DNA of 64,000 nt from the NCBI RefSeq assembly GCF_022340925.1, contig NZ_JAJDNA010000039.1, positions 32,327-96,326 of the forward strand, read 5' to 3'. Both the position numbers and the translations under genes were made by a program. Positions 28,331-38,355 of the stretch are shown here, piece after piece. Position 1 is the stretch's first letter. The number at the start of each line of letters is the position of its first letter. The stretch is from Thiocapsa sp. (GTDB lineage: Bacteria > Pseudomonadota > Gammaproteobacteria > Chromatiales > Chromatiaceae). The notes under the pieces were generated by a model. It ran no database searches, was not told where the DNA came from, and saw only the letters and a list, made by a program, of their open reading frames with translations.

Positions 28331-29785
28331 TTGGCTGGTCGCCCGGGCACGCCGACCTTCCTTTGGCATGACTATGAGACCTGGGGCGCTGATCCGCGCC
28401 GGGACCGAGCCTGCCAGTTCGCGAGCGTCCGCACGGACGTCGATTTGAATGAGATCGGCGAGCCGTGCCTGGTCTATTGTCGGCCCGCGACGGATCTGCT
28501 GCCCCATCCGGAGGCCTGCCTGGTAACCGGAATCACACCGCAGATCGCCGACCGCGAGGGGTTGGTCGAGGCTGAGTTCGCCTCCGTCGTCAATGCCCAG
28601 CTCAGCGTCGCGGGTACCTGCGGTGCGGGCTACAACAGCATGCGCTTCGACGACGAGGTCACGCGCAATCTGCTCTACCGCAACCTGCTCGACCCCTATG
28701 CACGCGAGTGGCGCAATGGAAATTCGCGCTGGGATCTAATCGATGCCTTGCGCCTTGCGCATGCCTTGCGTCCGGAAGGTCTGGAGTGGCCGACCCGCGA
28801 CGACGGCGCGACCTCCTTTAAGCTCGAGCATCTGACGGACGCCAACCGGATCGAGCACGGTCAGGCACATGATGCCCTGTCAGACGTGCGTGCCACGATC
28901 GAGCTCGCACGCCGGCTGCGCAGTGCCCAGACCAAGTTGTTCGACTATGCCTTGAGGTTGCGGGACAAGCGGGCGGTGCGGGGGCTTCTCGCCCGGCGTG
29001 CCCCCTTACTGCATGTCTCGGCCCGGTACCCGGCCTCGCTGGGCTGCATCGCCCCCGTGCTTCCGCTGTGCTCGCATCCGTCCAATCCGAACGGCGTGAT
29101 TTGTGTCGATCTGCGCGCGCCGGCGAGATTGTTGCTCGATCTCTCCGCGGACGAGATCAGGGCCCGCCTGTTCAGCCCGGCGGGTGACCTTCCCGACGGG
29201 GTGGAGCGCGTTCCATTGAAGACGATCCACGTTAATCGTGCCCCCATCCTCGCTCCCATGAGCACCCTGACCCGCGAGGCGGCGAAGCGCTGGGACATCG
29301 CGCCGGCGGCGATCGCGGAGCAGGCGCGGTTGCTGCGCGATTCTGCGGCAGCGGTGCAGCAGAAGGTCCGGGCGGTCCATCTCGCCGGCGCGAGAGACGC
29401 GGAGACCGACCCCGACCTGATGCTCTACTCGGGAGGGTTTTTCTCGGACGCGGACCGTCGCGCCATGGAGGAGATCCACCGACTCGATCCGACCGGGCTG
29501 GCGGCTTATCCCGCGACCTTCCAGGACCCGCGGCTGGGCGAGATGCTGTTTCGCTATCGTGCCCGCAATTGGCCGGACACGCTGACCCCGGCCGAGCGCG
29601 ACGATTGGGACCGGTTCCGGCTCGCCCGCCTGACCGACCCTGCTGCGGGCGGCGGGATCGTGTTCGCGGATTACCAGAGGCGTCTGAGTGCGCTGTCTGA
29701 GCAATACGCCGAGGATCCGCACAAGCTGCAGGTGCTCCACGCACTCGCCGACTGGGGCGAGCGGGTGCTCGGGCGCGAGGCCTGA
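28331..29785 (+). CDS. sbcB: Exodeoxyribonuclease I
   Basis: 3'-5' single-strand DNA exonuclease used in repair and recombination. The 484-residue protein has the DEDD-type nuclease core: Asp14 and Glu16 in WHDYETWG, GYNSMRFDDEV, and the final acidic residue in HDALSDVRATIELA. The ExoI-specific SH3-like and C-terminal domains follow (PLKTIHVNRAPILAP). The TTG at 28331 places the start 12 residues before the first conserved motif, as in E. coli ExoI. No ATG or GTG in frame lies closer; a GTG at 28280 lies inside rplS. Confidence 0.93.
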   Translation: MAGRPGTPTFLWHDYETWGADPRRDRACQFASVRTDVDLNEIGEPCLVYCRPATDLLPHPEACLVTGITPQIADREGLVEAEFASVVNAQLSVAGTCGAGYNSMRFDDEVTRNLLYRNLLDPYAREWRNGNSRWDLIDALRLAHALRPEGLEWPTRDDGATSFKLEHLTDANRIEHGQAHDALSDVRATIELARRLRSAQTKLFDYALRLRDKRAVRGLLARRAPLLHVSARYPASLGCIAPVLPLCSHPSNPNGVICVDLRAPARLLLDLSADEIRARLFSPAGDLPDGVERVPLKTIHVNRAPILAPMSTLTREAAKRWDIAPAAIAEQARLLRDSAAAVQQKVRAVHLAGARDAETDPDLMLYSGGFFSDADRRAMEEIHRLDPTGLAAYPATFQDPRLGEMLFRYRARNWPDTLTPAERDDWDRFRLARLTDPAAGGGIVFADYQRRLSALSEQYAEDPHKLQVLHALADWGERVLGREA

Positions 29786-29808
29786 AGCGGGGCGGCGACC
29801 CGATCGGG

Positions 29809-30168
29809 TCAATGCGGACGCGGGGCAGCTGGCGCTTGGGCCACGTGCTCCGGCCCCTCGACCAGTTGGCGAACCATGTCGCGGCACTGGTCGGCAGTGT
29901 GGATCCATTCCAAGCCGGCTTCAGCCGGGACCGCGCCGCTCTTGTCGCGGATCTTGGCGACCGCTGCGGCGATGAGTGCATCGCTCTGCGCCGGGTCGCT
30001 CACCAGGCCCTGCTCCTCAGCAGTCTCGACGGCCAGGCAGACACCGGCCTGTGATCCAATGACGAGTCCGTTCGCGGCCCCTATCCCGGCGCCGAAACCA
30101 AGTGCGAGAAATCCGCCGATGGCACTTCCGATGAGCAGGCAGATGAGGGCGAGGATCGCTGTCTTCAT
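29809..30168 (-). CDS. Small membrane or secreted protein of unknown function, 119 residues
   Basis: The protein begins MKTAILALICLLIGSAIGGF and continues with Gly/Ala-rich hydrophobic sequence to about residue 45, either one long helix or a glycine-zipper hairpin. A soluble helical part with two Cys (one in DQCRDMV) and a Pro/Ala tail follows. I recognise no family. It converges with sbcB, and a perfect palindrome GACCCGATCGGGTC (29797-29810) overlaps its stop codon. Confidence 0.6.
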   Translation of the reverse strand: MKTAILALICLLIGSAIGGFLALGFGAGIGAANGLVIGSQAGVCLAVETAEEQGLVSDPAQSDALIAAAVAKIRDKSGAVPAEAGLEWIHTADQCRDMVRQLVEGPEHVAQAPAAPRPH

Positions 30169-30208
30169 GGCATTCTCTCAGGGTTGAAGGTGAGTCTGGA
30201 TCCCTGGA

Positions 30209-30640
30209 CTAGCGGTCGCCCGAGCCCCACTGCGAGATGCTCTCGCCGCGGGGCAGCGTCACCTCTCCGAGCTGGTCGAAGTGCCCAGACAGGCCATCCC
30301 CGTCGATGCTTCCGGTGAATCGGAGCTCGCCGAAGACCGGATGGATGGCCGAGAGCGCGATGGTCTGGCCCTGGACATCAGCCTCCACGAGCTGCGGGCG
30401 GGCAGGCAGGCCGTCCGCGAACTGGATCAGAGCGGTGTAGGCGACCTCGCCGTCGCCGCTGCCCTCGACGTACGGCAGGATGAAGACCTCCATGCCGATC
30501 AGCTCCCCTTGCCCTACCGACGGCTCCATGTTGGAGTAGATCCCCTGAAGCTTGGGTCCGGCGGTAACTGCCGTCGCGCTCAGGGTGGCCACCAGGGCGG
30601 CGGTGGGTGTCAGCGTCGAGCAGCCGTGGCGAAGGCGCAT
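30209..30640 (-). CDS. Putative secreted protein, 143 residues
   Basis: The ATG at 30640 gives MRLRHGCSTLTPTAALVATL, a plausible signal peptide ending near AVTAG. A mature beta-rich domain of about 115 residues follows (GELIGMEVFILPYVEG, then FGELRFTGSIDGDGLSGHFD). The repeated short strands suggest a small lipocalin-like or periplasmic sandwich fold, but I do not recognise a family. The frame is open 17 codons further upstream through Arg-rich sequence. It is divergent from the lytic transglycosylase gene. Confidence 0.6.
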   Translation of the reverse strand: MRLRHGCSTLTPTAALVATLSATAVTAGPKLQGIYSNMEPSVGQGELIGMEVFILPYVEGSGDGEVAYTALIQFADGLPARPQLVEADVQGQTIALSAIHPVFGELRFTGSIDGDGLSGHFDQLGEVTLPRGESISQWGSGDR

Positions 30641-30715
30641 GGCGTTGTCCCTGTCAGGTCGGCGCGGCGGCGCGACCCGGTCGCGCCTCAACAGAAGGGA
30701 GAAGTTTCGCCGACA

Positions 30716-32695
30716 ATGGGTGTGTCGACAAGCCGATTCAGGATCCCCGAGTCCGTGCTCGCGCCGCTCTCAATGCACCGGCGGTCGCCGGCCCTCCTGC
30801 TCGCCGTCGGGGCGATCCTGCTCGCGGTTGTCCGTTGCGCGCAGGCGGATGATCGGGGCGCCTTCCTGGAGGCCCAGCGCGCTTTGAGCAGCGGGGACCT
30901 GGAAACCTTTCAACGCCTGGCCGCCCAGCTCACCGACTACCCCCTCTATCCTTATCTGCGTTTCTCCGAGCTCGCGCGAGACCTCCCCGCAGCATCGGAC
31001 GACCAGATCGAGGACTTTCTGCGGGACTTTCCGCAGACCCAGCTTGCCAACCGGCTGCGCCGGGCTTATCTGGCGCGACTCGCCGGTGCGGAGCGCTGGT
31101 CGGACTATGCGCGGATCTATCGCGGCGACCAATCCACGGTGCGGCAATGTCTGTTCCTGCGCTCGCTGCTCGAGACGGGACGCCGCGACGAGGCGCTGGC
31201 GCAGGTTGAGCCCCTGTGGCTGTCGGCACGCTCGCAGCCGGAAGCCTGCGATCCGGTCTTCGCGGCCTGGCGCGACGCCGGCGAGCTGACGCCGGCCCGC
31301 ATCTGGGACCGGCTGCGTCTGGCGATGGAGGCGGGGGAGCGGGGCGTCGCCCGCTATCTTGGCGGGCTGCTGCCGGCGTCGGAGAGTCTCTGGCACGACC
31401 ATTGGCTCGCGGTCGATGCCGAGCCCGCCTTGGTGCTGGCGCCACTCGGTTTCGAGGAGAACGACCCTCGCGCGGCTCCGATCCTTGCGCATGGCGTCGC
31501 CCGCTTGGCGCAGCGCTCGCCGGAGGCGGCCCTCGAGGCGTTGGGCGCCTGGCGGCATCGTCTGGCCGCGGACGAGCGTGCCTCCGATCGCGCACATGCG
31601 GCAGTCGCACGTGCCCTGAGCGAGGCAGGCGACCCGCGCGGCCTCGTGGTGTGGAGCGCCATACGGGCGACCAGTCACAACCTTCCGGAGCAGGAGGCGC
31701 GCCTGCGTGCGGCGATTCGCCAAGGAGCCTGGCATCGGGTCGCCGAGTGGGTGGCGCGGATGCCCGAAAGCGAGGCGAAGCGCGATCGCTGGCTCTATTG
31801 GCAAGGGCGGGCCGAGGCGGCGCTCGGCCGCGAGGCGCAGTCCCGGATCGCCCTGACGGCGGCCGCGCAGGGGCGCAGCCTCTGGGCCTTCATCGCCGCC
31901 GATCGGCTCGGGCTGAGCTATCGTCTCGACCCTGCCGGGACACCGGCCGAGCCGGCGCGGATCCGAGCGTTGGCCGCGAGTCCGACGATCGCTCGGGTGC
32001 GCGAGCTGAGCCGTCTGGGCCGCGAGACCGACATGCGTCGGGAATGGCGGGAGCTGATCCGGGATCTCGAGGTCCCCGACCTCATGGCCGCGGCCTACGT
32101 GGCAGATGTCATGCGCTGGCACGATCTGGCCATCCAAGCGTCGGCAAGCGCCGGCTATTGGGACGATCTGGACCTGCGTTTTCCGCTGAAGCATCGCTCG
32201 TTGATCGGCGAGCGGGCCTGGCAGATCGGCATGGATGAGGACTGGGTCTTTGCGGTGATCCGACAGGAGAGTGTCTTCGCCCGGACCCTGGCATCCGACG
32301 CGGGCGCGATCGGCTTGATGCAAGTCATGCCGGGGACGGCGCGTGAAGTCGCACAGGGGCTTGATCTAGATCCGCCGACGCGTTGGGATCTGCTGGATCC
32401 GTCCGTGAACATCACACTGGGCAGTGCCTACCTGGCGCGGATGCGCGATCGCTTTGGGCATGTCGCCTTGGCCACGGCCGCCTATAATGCGGGACCGCAG
32501 CGGGTCGCACGCTGGCTTCCCGATGCCTGTATCGAGGCTGACCTGTGGATCGTCTCGATCCCGTTCCGCGAGACGCGTCGTTATGTTGAACGGGTTCTCG
32601 CCTATCGGGTGATCTACGCCGAGCGGCTCGGCCTGCCGGCGCGTGTGTCCGACTGGCTTCCCCCCGTGCCGGGCGCGGGCTTCTTTCAGTCTTGA
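30716..32695 (+). CDS. slt: Soluble lytic murein transglycosylase
   Basis: Periplasmic enzyme that cleaves peptidoglycan to 1,6-anhydromuropeptides. The 659-residue precursor has a signal peptide (LLLAVGAILLAVVRCAQA), a long all-helical superhelical domain (about 40-480), and a C-terminal SLT domain with catalytic Glu518 in VIRQESVFA, then GAIGLMQVMPGTA and AYNAGPQRVARWLP. ATG 30716 has GGGAG somewhat far upstream. ATG 30773 (MHRRSPALLL) starts at the signal peptide and is an alternative. It overlaps the next gene's possible start. Confidence 0.93.
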   Translation: MGVSTSRFRIPESVLAPLSMHRRSPALLLAVGAILLAVVRCAQADDRGAFLEAQRALSSGDLETFQRLAAQLTDYPLYPYLRFSELARDLPAASDDQIEDFLRDFPQTQLANRLRRAYLARLAGAERWSDYARIYRGDQSTVRQCLFLRSLLETGRRDEALAQVEPLWLSARSQPEACDPVFAAWRDAGELTPARIWDRLRLAMEAGERGVARYLGGLLPASESLWHDHWLAVDAEPALVLAPLGFEENDPRAAPILAHGVARLAQRSPEAALEALGAWRHRLAADERASDRAHAAVARALSEAGDPRGLVVWSAIRATSHNLPEQEARLRAAIRQGAWHRVAEWVARMPESEAKRDRWLYWQGRAEAALGREAQSRIALTAAAQGRSLWAFIAADRLGLSYRLDPAGTPAEPARIRALAASPTIARVRELSRLGRETDMRREWRELIRDLEVPDLMAAAYVADVMRWHDLAIQASASAGYWDDLDLRFPLKHRSLIGERAWQIGMDEDWVFAVIRQESVFARTLASDAGAIGLMQVMPGTAREVAQGLDLDPPTRWDLLDPSVNITLGSAYLARMRDRFGHVALATAAYNAGPQRVARWLPDACIEADLWIVSIPFRETRRYVERVLAYRVIYAERLGLPARVSDWLPPVPGAGFFQS

Positions 32696-32706
32696 ATGAA
32701 TCGCTG

Positions 32707-33366
32707 ATGTCGAACGCCAATCGTCGCCGCCTTTCGGTCATGGCCGTCTGCCTCTGGGGCGTGCTCGCGTCCGACCTCTCCGCCGATGTCAACCCGAACC
32801 GCTCGGCGATGGCGGACGCCATGGTGCGGATGATGGAGGCGATGGGCCTGTTCGGTGCCGGCAGTGGTGCCTTTCCGGCGGGGCCACAAGGGTGGAGCAA
32901 CCCGATGGGCATGTCCGGCTGGCCGTCCGGGTTCGGGTCCTGGCCCGGAGGCGTGCCGGGCTCGGTTCCCATGCCGTTCCCCGGCGGCTCGCAGATGGAT
33001 CCGATGAGTCAGATGGGCCAGATGGGCCAAGCGGGGCAGATGGCCGAGATGATGGGGCGTCTCGCGCCCGGCGGTCCGATGGCAGGCGCGATGCCGTGGG
33101 GTGCGGGTCCGCTGGAAGGCATCTGGGAAGGCAGTGACGATGGGCTTCTGATCGTTCAGGGTGGACGCTATCGCATTTATGCGCCCTTCAGCGGATCCAT
33201 CGATGGTGATATTCGCGTGACCGGCGATCGTGTCGAGCTGACCAATCGTCGCGAGAGCTTCGCTCAGGAGTTCGAATACGCCTTGGATCAGGGTCGCCTG
33301 GTCTTGCGGGATCGCCAAGGTCAGGTCTATCTCTATCGCCGGCTCATGCTCGACGGCGGGCGTTGA
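32707..33366 (+). CDS. Secreted Met/Gly/Pro-rich protein of unknown function
   Basis: Protein of 219 residues. An N-terminal signal peptide (MAVCLWGVLASDLSA) is followed by a low-complexity middle of about 80 residues made of Met, Gly, Pro, Gln and Trp (GMSGWPSGFGSWPGG, then SQMGQMGQAGQMAEMMG). A compact C-terminal domain of about 85 residues follows, rich in beta strands (LEGIWEGSDDGLLIVQGGRY). A TTG at 32692 overlapping the slt stop is an alternative start. Met-rich stretches can bind copper(I) or be oxidant sinks, but no family is recognised. It is probably co-transcribed with slt. Confidence 0.6.
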   Translation: MSNANRRRLSVMAVCLWGVLASDLSADVNPNRSAMADAMVRMMEAMGLFGAGSGAFPAGPQGWSNPMGMSGWPSGFGSWPGGVPGSVPMPFPGGSQMDPMSQMGQMGQAGQMAEMMGRLAPGGPMAGAMPWGAGPLEGIWEGSDDGLLIVQGGRYRIYAPFSGSIDGDIRVTGDRVELTNRRESFAQEFEYALDQGRLVLRDRQGQVYLYRRLMLDGGR

Positions 33367-33372
33367 CCGGGC

Positions 33373-34167
33373 TCAGTCGCCACCGGTCGCCAGGCGGATG
33401 GCGACGAGCAAGAGCAGGACCCCGAACAGACGCTTTAACAAGGCGACAGGCAGGCGTTGCGCCAGCTGTGCGCCCAGCGGCGCGGTCGGTATGCTGGCCA
33501 GCAGGATGCCGCAGACCGCTGGCCAGTGGATAAATCCGGTGCTCCAGTCCGGCAAGCCCTCGCGTCCCCAGCCCATGACCATGAAACCGACCGCCCCGGC
33601 GATCGCGATTGGGATGCCGCAGGCGGACGAGGTGCCGACGGCCTCGCGCATGTCGAGTCCACGGCCGTTGAGAAACGGGACCGTCAGGGTGCCGCCGCCG
33701 ATGCCGACCAGCGCGGAAAGAGCCCCGATGCCCCCGCCGGCGGTCCACATGCCCAGCGGGCCCGGGAGGGCGCCATCGCGGCGCACGTTTCCGGGGATGA
33801 GCATGCGTGCGCCGACGAAGCTCAGGAAGCAGGCGAAGACCCGCTTCAGCCAGAGCTCGGGGATGAAGCTGGCCAGGGCAGCGCCGATCCAGGCGCCCAA
33901 GACGATTCCCGGCGCCAGTCCGGCGACCAGACCCCAGTGCACCGCGCGGCGCCGATGATGCGCATGGGCCGAGGCCGCCCCGGTGCCGACGATGGTGGCG
34001 AGCGACGTGCCTACGGCGAGGTGTGGTGTCCAATCCGTCGCCAGCCCGATTTGGGCGTAGAGCAGGATGAGTGCGGGCACCACGATCACGCCGCCGCCCA
34101 CCCCGAAGAGCCCGGCGAGTAGTCCGGATGCGGCACCGATGGCGAGATAGGCGGTTAGCTCGAGCAA
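33373..34167 (-). CDS. TauE/SafE family membrane transporter
   Basis: Inner-membrane protein of 264 residues with about eight predicted helices and the internal duplication of the family. Each half has a Gly-rich motif (GLFGVGGGVIVVPALILL near residue 20; LVGIGGGTLTVPFLNG near 160). Members move sulfite, sulfoacetate or other organosulfonates, or have unknown substrates. The sulfur-related role is plausible in a sulfur bacterium but not shown by context. It is convergent with the preceding gene and divergent from the next. Confidence 0.9.
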   Translation of the reverse strand: MLELTAYLAIGAASGLLAGLFGVGGGVIVVPALILLYAQIGLATDWTPHLAVGTSLATIVGTGAASAHAHHRRRAVHWGLVAGLAPGIVLGAWIGAALASFIPELWLKRVFACFLSFVGARMLIPGNVRRDGALPGPLGMWTAGGGIGALSALVGIGGGTLTVPFLNGRGLDMREAVGTSSACGIPIAIAGAVGFMVMGWGREGLPDWSTGFIHWPAVCGILLASIPTAPLGAQLAQRLPVALLKRLFGVLLLLVAIRLATGGD

Positions 34168-34411
34168 GTGACAATGTCCCTTTCGGTTTCCGGCGACCGC
34201 AGGCGCGACAAGCCGCCCGGCCGCCGATTCGGTAGGATATTACGCCGCGTTCACCGTGCCCGGGGCGGTCACATGCCCGCGATGGCGCAAGACAGGGGTC
34301 GGCGGCTGCGGACCCGAACGGAGGCCCGGCGGCACGGGGTGGCTTTGCAGTGCAGCCAGTCGGCTCCAGATCACGGGCGACCAGACGCCCCAGAGGAGTG
34401 ACCTAGACATC

Positions 34412-35314
34412 ATGAGACATCCGCGCGTTTGTGTCCTTGGAGGGACCGGCTTCGTCGGTCAGCATCTGTTGAATCGCCTGTCCGGCGCAGGCTACCTGGT
34501 CCGCGTGCCGACGCGGCACCTTCATCGGCATCGCCATCTTAGACTGGTGCCTGGCTGCGAGCTGTGCGGACTCGAGCGTTGGGACGAGGCCGGCTTGCGC
34601 GAGCCGATGAACGGCTGCGATGCGGTGATCAATCTGATCGGGATTCTCAACGAAGATGCCGGCCGTACCTTCGAGGCGGTCCACGTCGGGATGGTCGAGC
34701 TGGCGACGCAGCTGGCGAGTCAGTCCGGGGTGCGGTCGTATGTGCAGATGAGCGCACTGAACGCGGACCCCGCGGGTCCGAGCGAGTATCTCAGGAGCAA
34801 AGGGCGCGGGGAGGCCGTGGCATTGGCCGCCGCGGGGAAGGGTCTGGCGGTGACCGTGCTTCGTCCCTCCGTGATCTTCGGACCCGGCGACAGTCTCTTC
34901 AACCGCTTCGCCTCGCTGCTGCGACTGTTCCCCGGACCCTTCCCGCTGGCCTGCGCCGATTCGCGTTTTGCACCCGTCTATGTGGGCGATGTCGTGAGCG
35001 CCATGCTGCGTGCGCTCGAAGACACGTCGACCAGCGGGAAGTGCTATGAGTTGTGCGGTCCACGCACCTTTACGCTGCGTGACATCCTTGCCTATACGGC
35101 GGCTCGGATCGGGCGGCCTGTGCGCGTCATCGGTTTGAACGAGGGTCTGTCCCGGCTCCAGGCGCGTGTCTTCGAGAAGCTGCCGGGTCGCCCGTTCAGC
35201 ATGGACAACTATCGATCCCTTCAGGTCGACAGCCTCTGTCGAGAGGACGGGCTCGGCCAGCTCGGCATCGCCGCAACCTCGGTCGACGCCGTGGTTCCCG
35301 GCTATCTCAAGTAG
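34412..35314 (+). CDS. Complex I NDUFA9-subunit-like SDR protein
   Basis: Atypical short-chain dehydrogenase of 300 residues with the NAD(P)-binding VLGGTGFVGQHLLNRL at residues 8-23, LIGILNE, a downstream Lys in YLRSKGRGEA, and VLRPSVIFGPGDSLFNRF. This is the pattern of bacterial homologues of the NDUFA9/39-kDa complex I accessory subunit, which often act in ubiquinone or lipid metabolism or are uncharacterised. AGAGGAG lies upstream of the ATG. It is followed 68 nt later by a DUF218 gene. Confidence 0.85.
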   Translation: MRHPRVCVLGGTGFVGQHLLNRLSGAGYLVRVPTRHLHRHRHLRLVPGCELCGLERWDEAGLREPMNGCDAVINLIGILNEDAGRTFEAVHVGMVELATQLASQSGVRSYVQMSALNADPAGPSEYLRSKGRGEAVALAAAGKGLAVTVLRPSVIFGPGDSLFNRFASLLRLFPGPFPLACADSRFAPVYVGDVVSAMLRALEDTSTSGKCYELCGPRTFTLRDILAYTAARIGRPVRVIGLNEGLSRLQARVFEKLPGRPFSMDNYRSLQVDSLCREDGLGQLGIAATSVDAVVPGYLK

Positions 35315-35382
35315 TCCCGCGCTGCCAGCCGTCCAAGTGACCGCTCCGTGCGAGGCATCCGCAGACAGGTGCGCCCAGATCC

Positions 35383-36159
35383 ATGCTCTACCTGGATAAG
35401 TTGCTCAGCCAGTTGGCCTATCCGCTCGGCGCCTCGCTCGTCCTCGGATCGCTGGCGCTGGTCCTGATGCTGCTGGGCCGGGTCCGAGCCGCCCTGCTGA
35501 GCTTGGCGATCGGGATCCTTTGGCTCGCTCTCTGGTCGATGCCTATGGTATCGGATCGACTGCGTCTCTCCTTGGAGGGTCGCTTCGTCCAACAGGGGGT
35601 CCAGACCTTGCCGGCCGCGGATGCGGCGGTGGTGCTCGGGGGAGCCATCCGGGGCGCACCGCCTGACTGGTCCTATCCTGATCTGGGGCGGGCCGCGGAT
35701 CGGGTGTGGCACGCGGCGCGGCTCTACCATGCCCGCAAGGCGCCCCGCATCATCGTCTCGGGAGGCGGCCTGCCCTGGTTGGGAGAGCGCGCCGTCGAGG
35801 CCGACGGGATGCGGCGGTTCCTGACCGATCTGGGCGTTCCGCCCGAGGCGGTGCTGTTGGAGGGGCGCAGCCGCAATACGCGAGAGAACGCCCTCTATAC
35901 CGCCGAGATTCTGCGCGCGGAAGGGATCGATCGGGTTTTGCTGGTGACCTCGGCATTGCACATGCCGCGGGCCCTGGCGACCTTCCGTGCGGTTGGCATC
36001 GATGCGATACCGGCCCCGATCGACTTCGAGGTCATGCCTGAGCCGGCTCACCCGATCCGCTGGCTTCCGGATGCCGAGGCGCTGTCCGACAGCACCCGCG
36101 CGCTGAAGGAGTACCTGGGTTGGTGGGTCTACCGGCATCGCGGATGGGCGGGATCCTGA
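35383..36159 (+). CDS. YdcF/ElyC-like DUF218 family protein
   Basis: Protein of 258 residues with two N-terminal membrane helices (about 15-58) and a DUF218 domain: AAVVLGGAIRG, a Ser-Gly-Gly-Gly loop (IIVSGGGLPWLGE), GRSRNTRENALY, and LLVTSALHMPRAL. Members such as ElyC affect peptidoglycan and lipid-carrier homeostasis; the biochemical activity is not settled. It lies just upstream of a perfect 14-bp inverted repeat and the degP-like gene. Confidence 0.85.
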   Translation: MLYLDKLLSQLAYPLGASLVLGSLALVLMLLGRVRAALLSLAIGILWLALWSMPMVSDRLRLSLEGRFVQQGVQTLPAADAAVVLGGAIRGAPPDWSYPDLGRAADRVWHAARLYHARKAPRIIVSGGGLPWLGERAVEADGMRRFLTDLGVPPEAVLLEGRSRNTRENALYTAEILRAEGIDRVLLVTSALHMPRALATFRAVGIDAIPAPIDFEVMPEPAHPIRWLPDAEALSDSTRALKEYLGWWVYRHRGWAGS

Positions 36160-36224
36160 GCCGATTGCAGCGGGTTGCGGCGCTTGCCGCTTTGCAGTTC
36201 AAATGCGTGTTCTCGCGGTTATTC

Positions 36225-36263
36225 GAGCCTGGACCCGGTGCGGTCCCATCCGGGTCCAGGCTC
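36225..36263 (+). repeat. Perfect 14-bp inverted repeat before the DegP/Q gene
   Basis: GAGCCTGGACCCGG (36225-36238) and CCGGGTCCAGGCTC (36250-36263) are exact reverse complements with an 11-nt loop. The structure ends 26 nt before the protease start codon. No U-tract follows, so it is either a terminator-like end for the DUF218 gene or an RNA hairpin in the leader of the protease mRNA. The perfect match over 14 pairs is unlikely by chance in so short a gap. Confidence 0.6.
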
Positions 36264-36289
36264 AGCCAATCCACTCGAGGTAGCAAACA

Positions 36290-37759
<1,470 letters not shown>

Positions 37760-38355
37760 GCGCCACTCGTTCGCGCAGCGGCCTTTTTGGAAGCGCGGAC
37801 GTTTAGAGCATTTTTCCGCCGGGGCAGGAGGCCCCGGCCTGTGCAGGCACCTCAGTGCCTGTACAGGGAGCCTTCCGAGCTGATGATGGTCGGGATCGCG
37901 ATTGGTCAGCATCCCCCTCTGGACTTCGTCTGCCGCTTTTCGGTCCCGGGCCGCTCAGCCGGGGGCGTCCGGGTTTCCGGCCAAGCAGGGCCGTATGGAC
38001 CTTGCCAATCGCCTGCCCAAGGACTATCCTTAGTTGCAAAACCAAGCGTAAAGGTTGGTTTTAACGGGCGGCGGCGGGACGGATTCCGGACGTGCGGCAT
38101 GGCTTGCTGATTGACGAGCAATCCTCGCCAACCAACAGCACGGAGCAGCAGCTGGCGGGTTCGCCGTTTCTCCATGGCCATTCGGCGAAGGGCAGTGGGA
38201 GGCCTCGCCGTCGTGCGTGCCGGGAAGGGTCGATTCTTCAGCGCTGGGTGACAGACCGCGGGCCTTCGGCACCCTGTTGTGATGCGGGAGAACGGCGCGG
38301 TCATGCTCCGGGCCTGTGCGCCGCCGCAGCACAACGATTCTTGGGAGGAGTCCTC
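37760..38355. other. Structured gap between the DegP/Q and DUF2189 genes
   Basis: Nearly 600 nt without a convincing gene. It holds three separate inverted repeats: GCCGGGG/CCCCGGC at 37818-37838; CCTGTGCAGGCAC/GTGCCTGTACAGG at 37838-37867 (13 pairs, one of them G-U); and AAAACCAA/TTGGTTTT at 38038-38062. The remainder shows no protein pattern in any frame. A strong ribosome-binding site GGGAGGAG (38343-38350) marks the next gene start. Confidence 0.5.
37818..37867. repeat. Two abutting hairpins after the DegP/Q gene
   Basis: A 7-bp GC stem (37818-37824 with 37832-37838) is followed at once by a 13-pair stem (37838-37850 with 37855-37867) with a 4-nt loop. The first fits a terminator stem, but the T-run lies before it (37811-37815), not after. 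Together they could form a stable 3' end protecting the protease mRNA, or be a REP-like element. No second copy was seen in the window. Confidence 0.45.
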
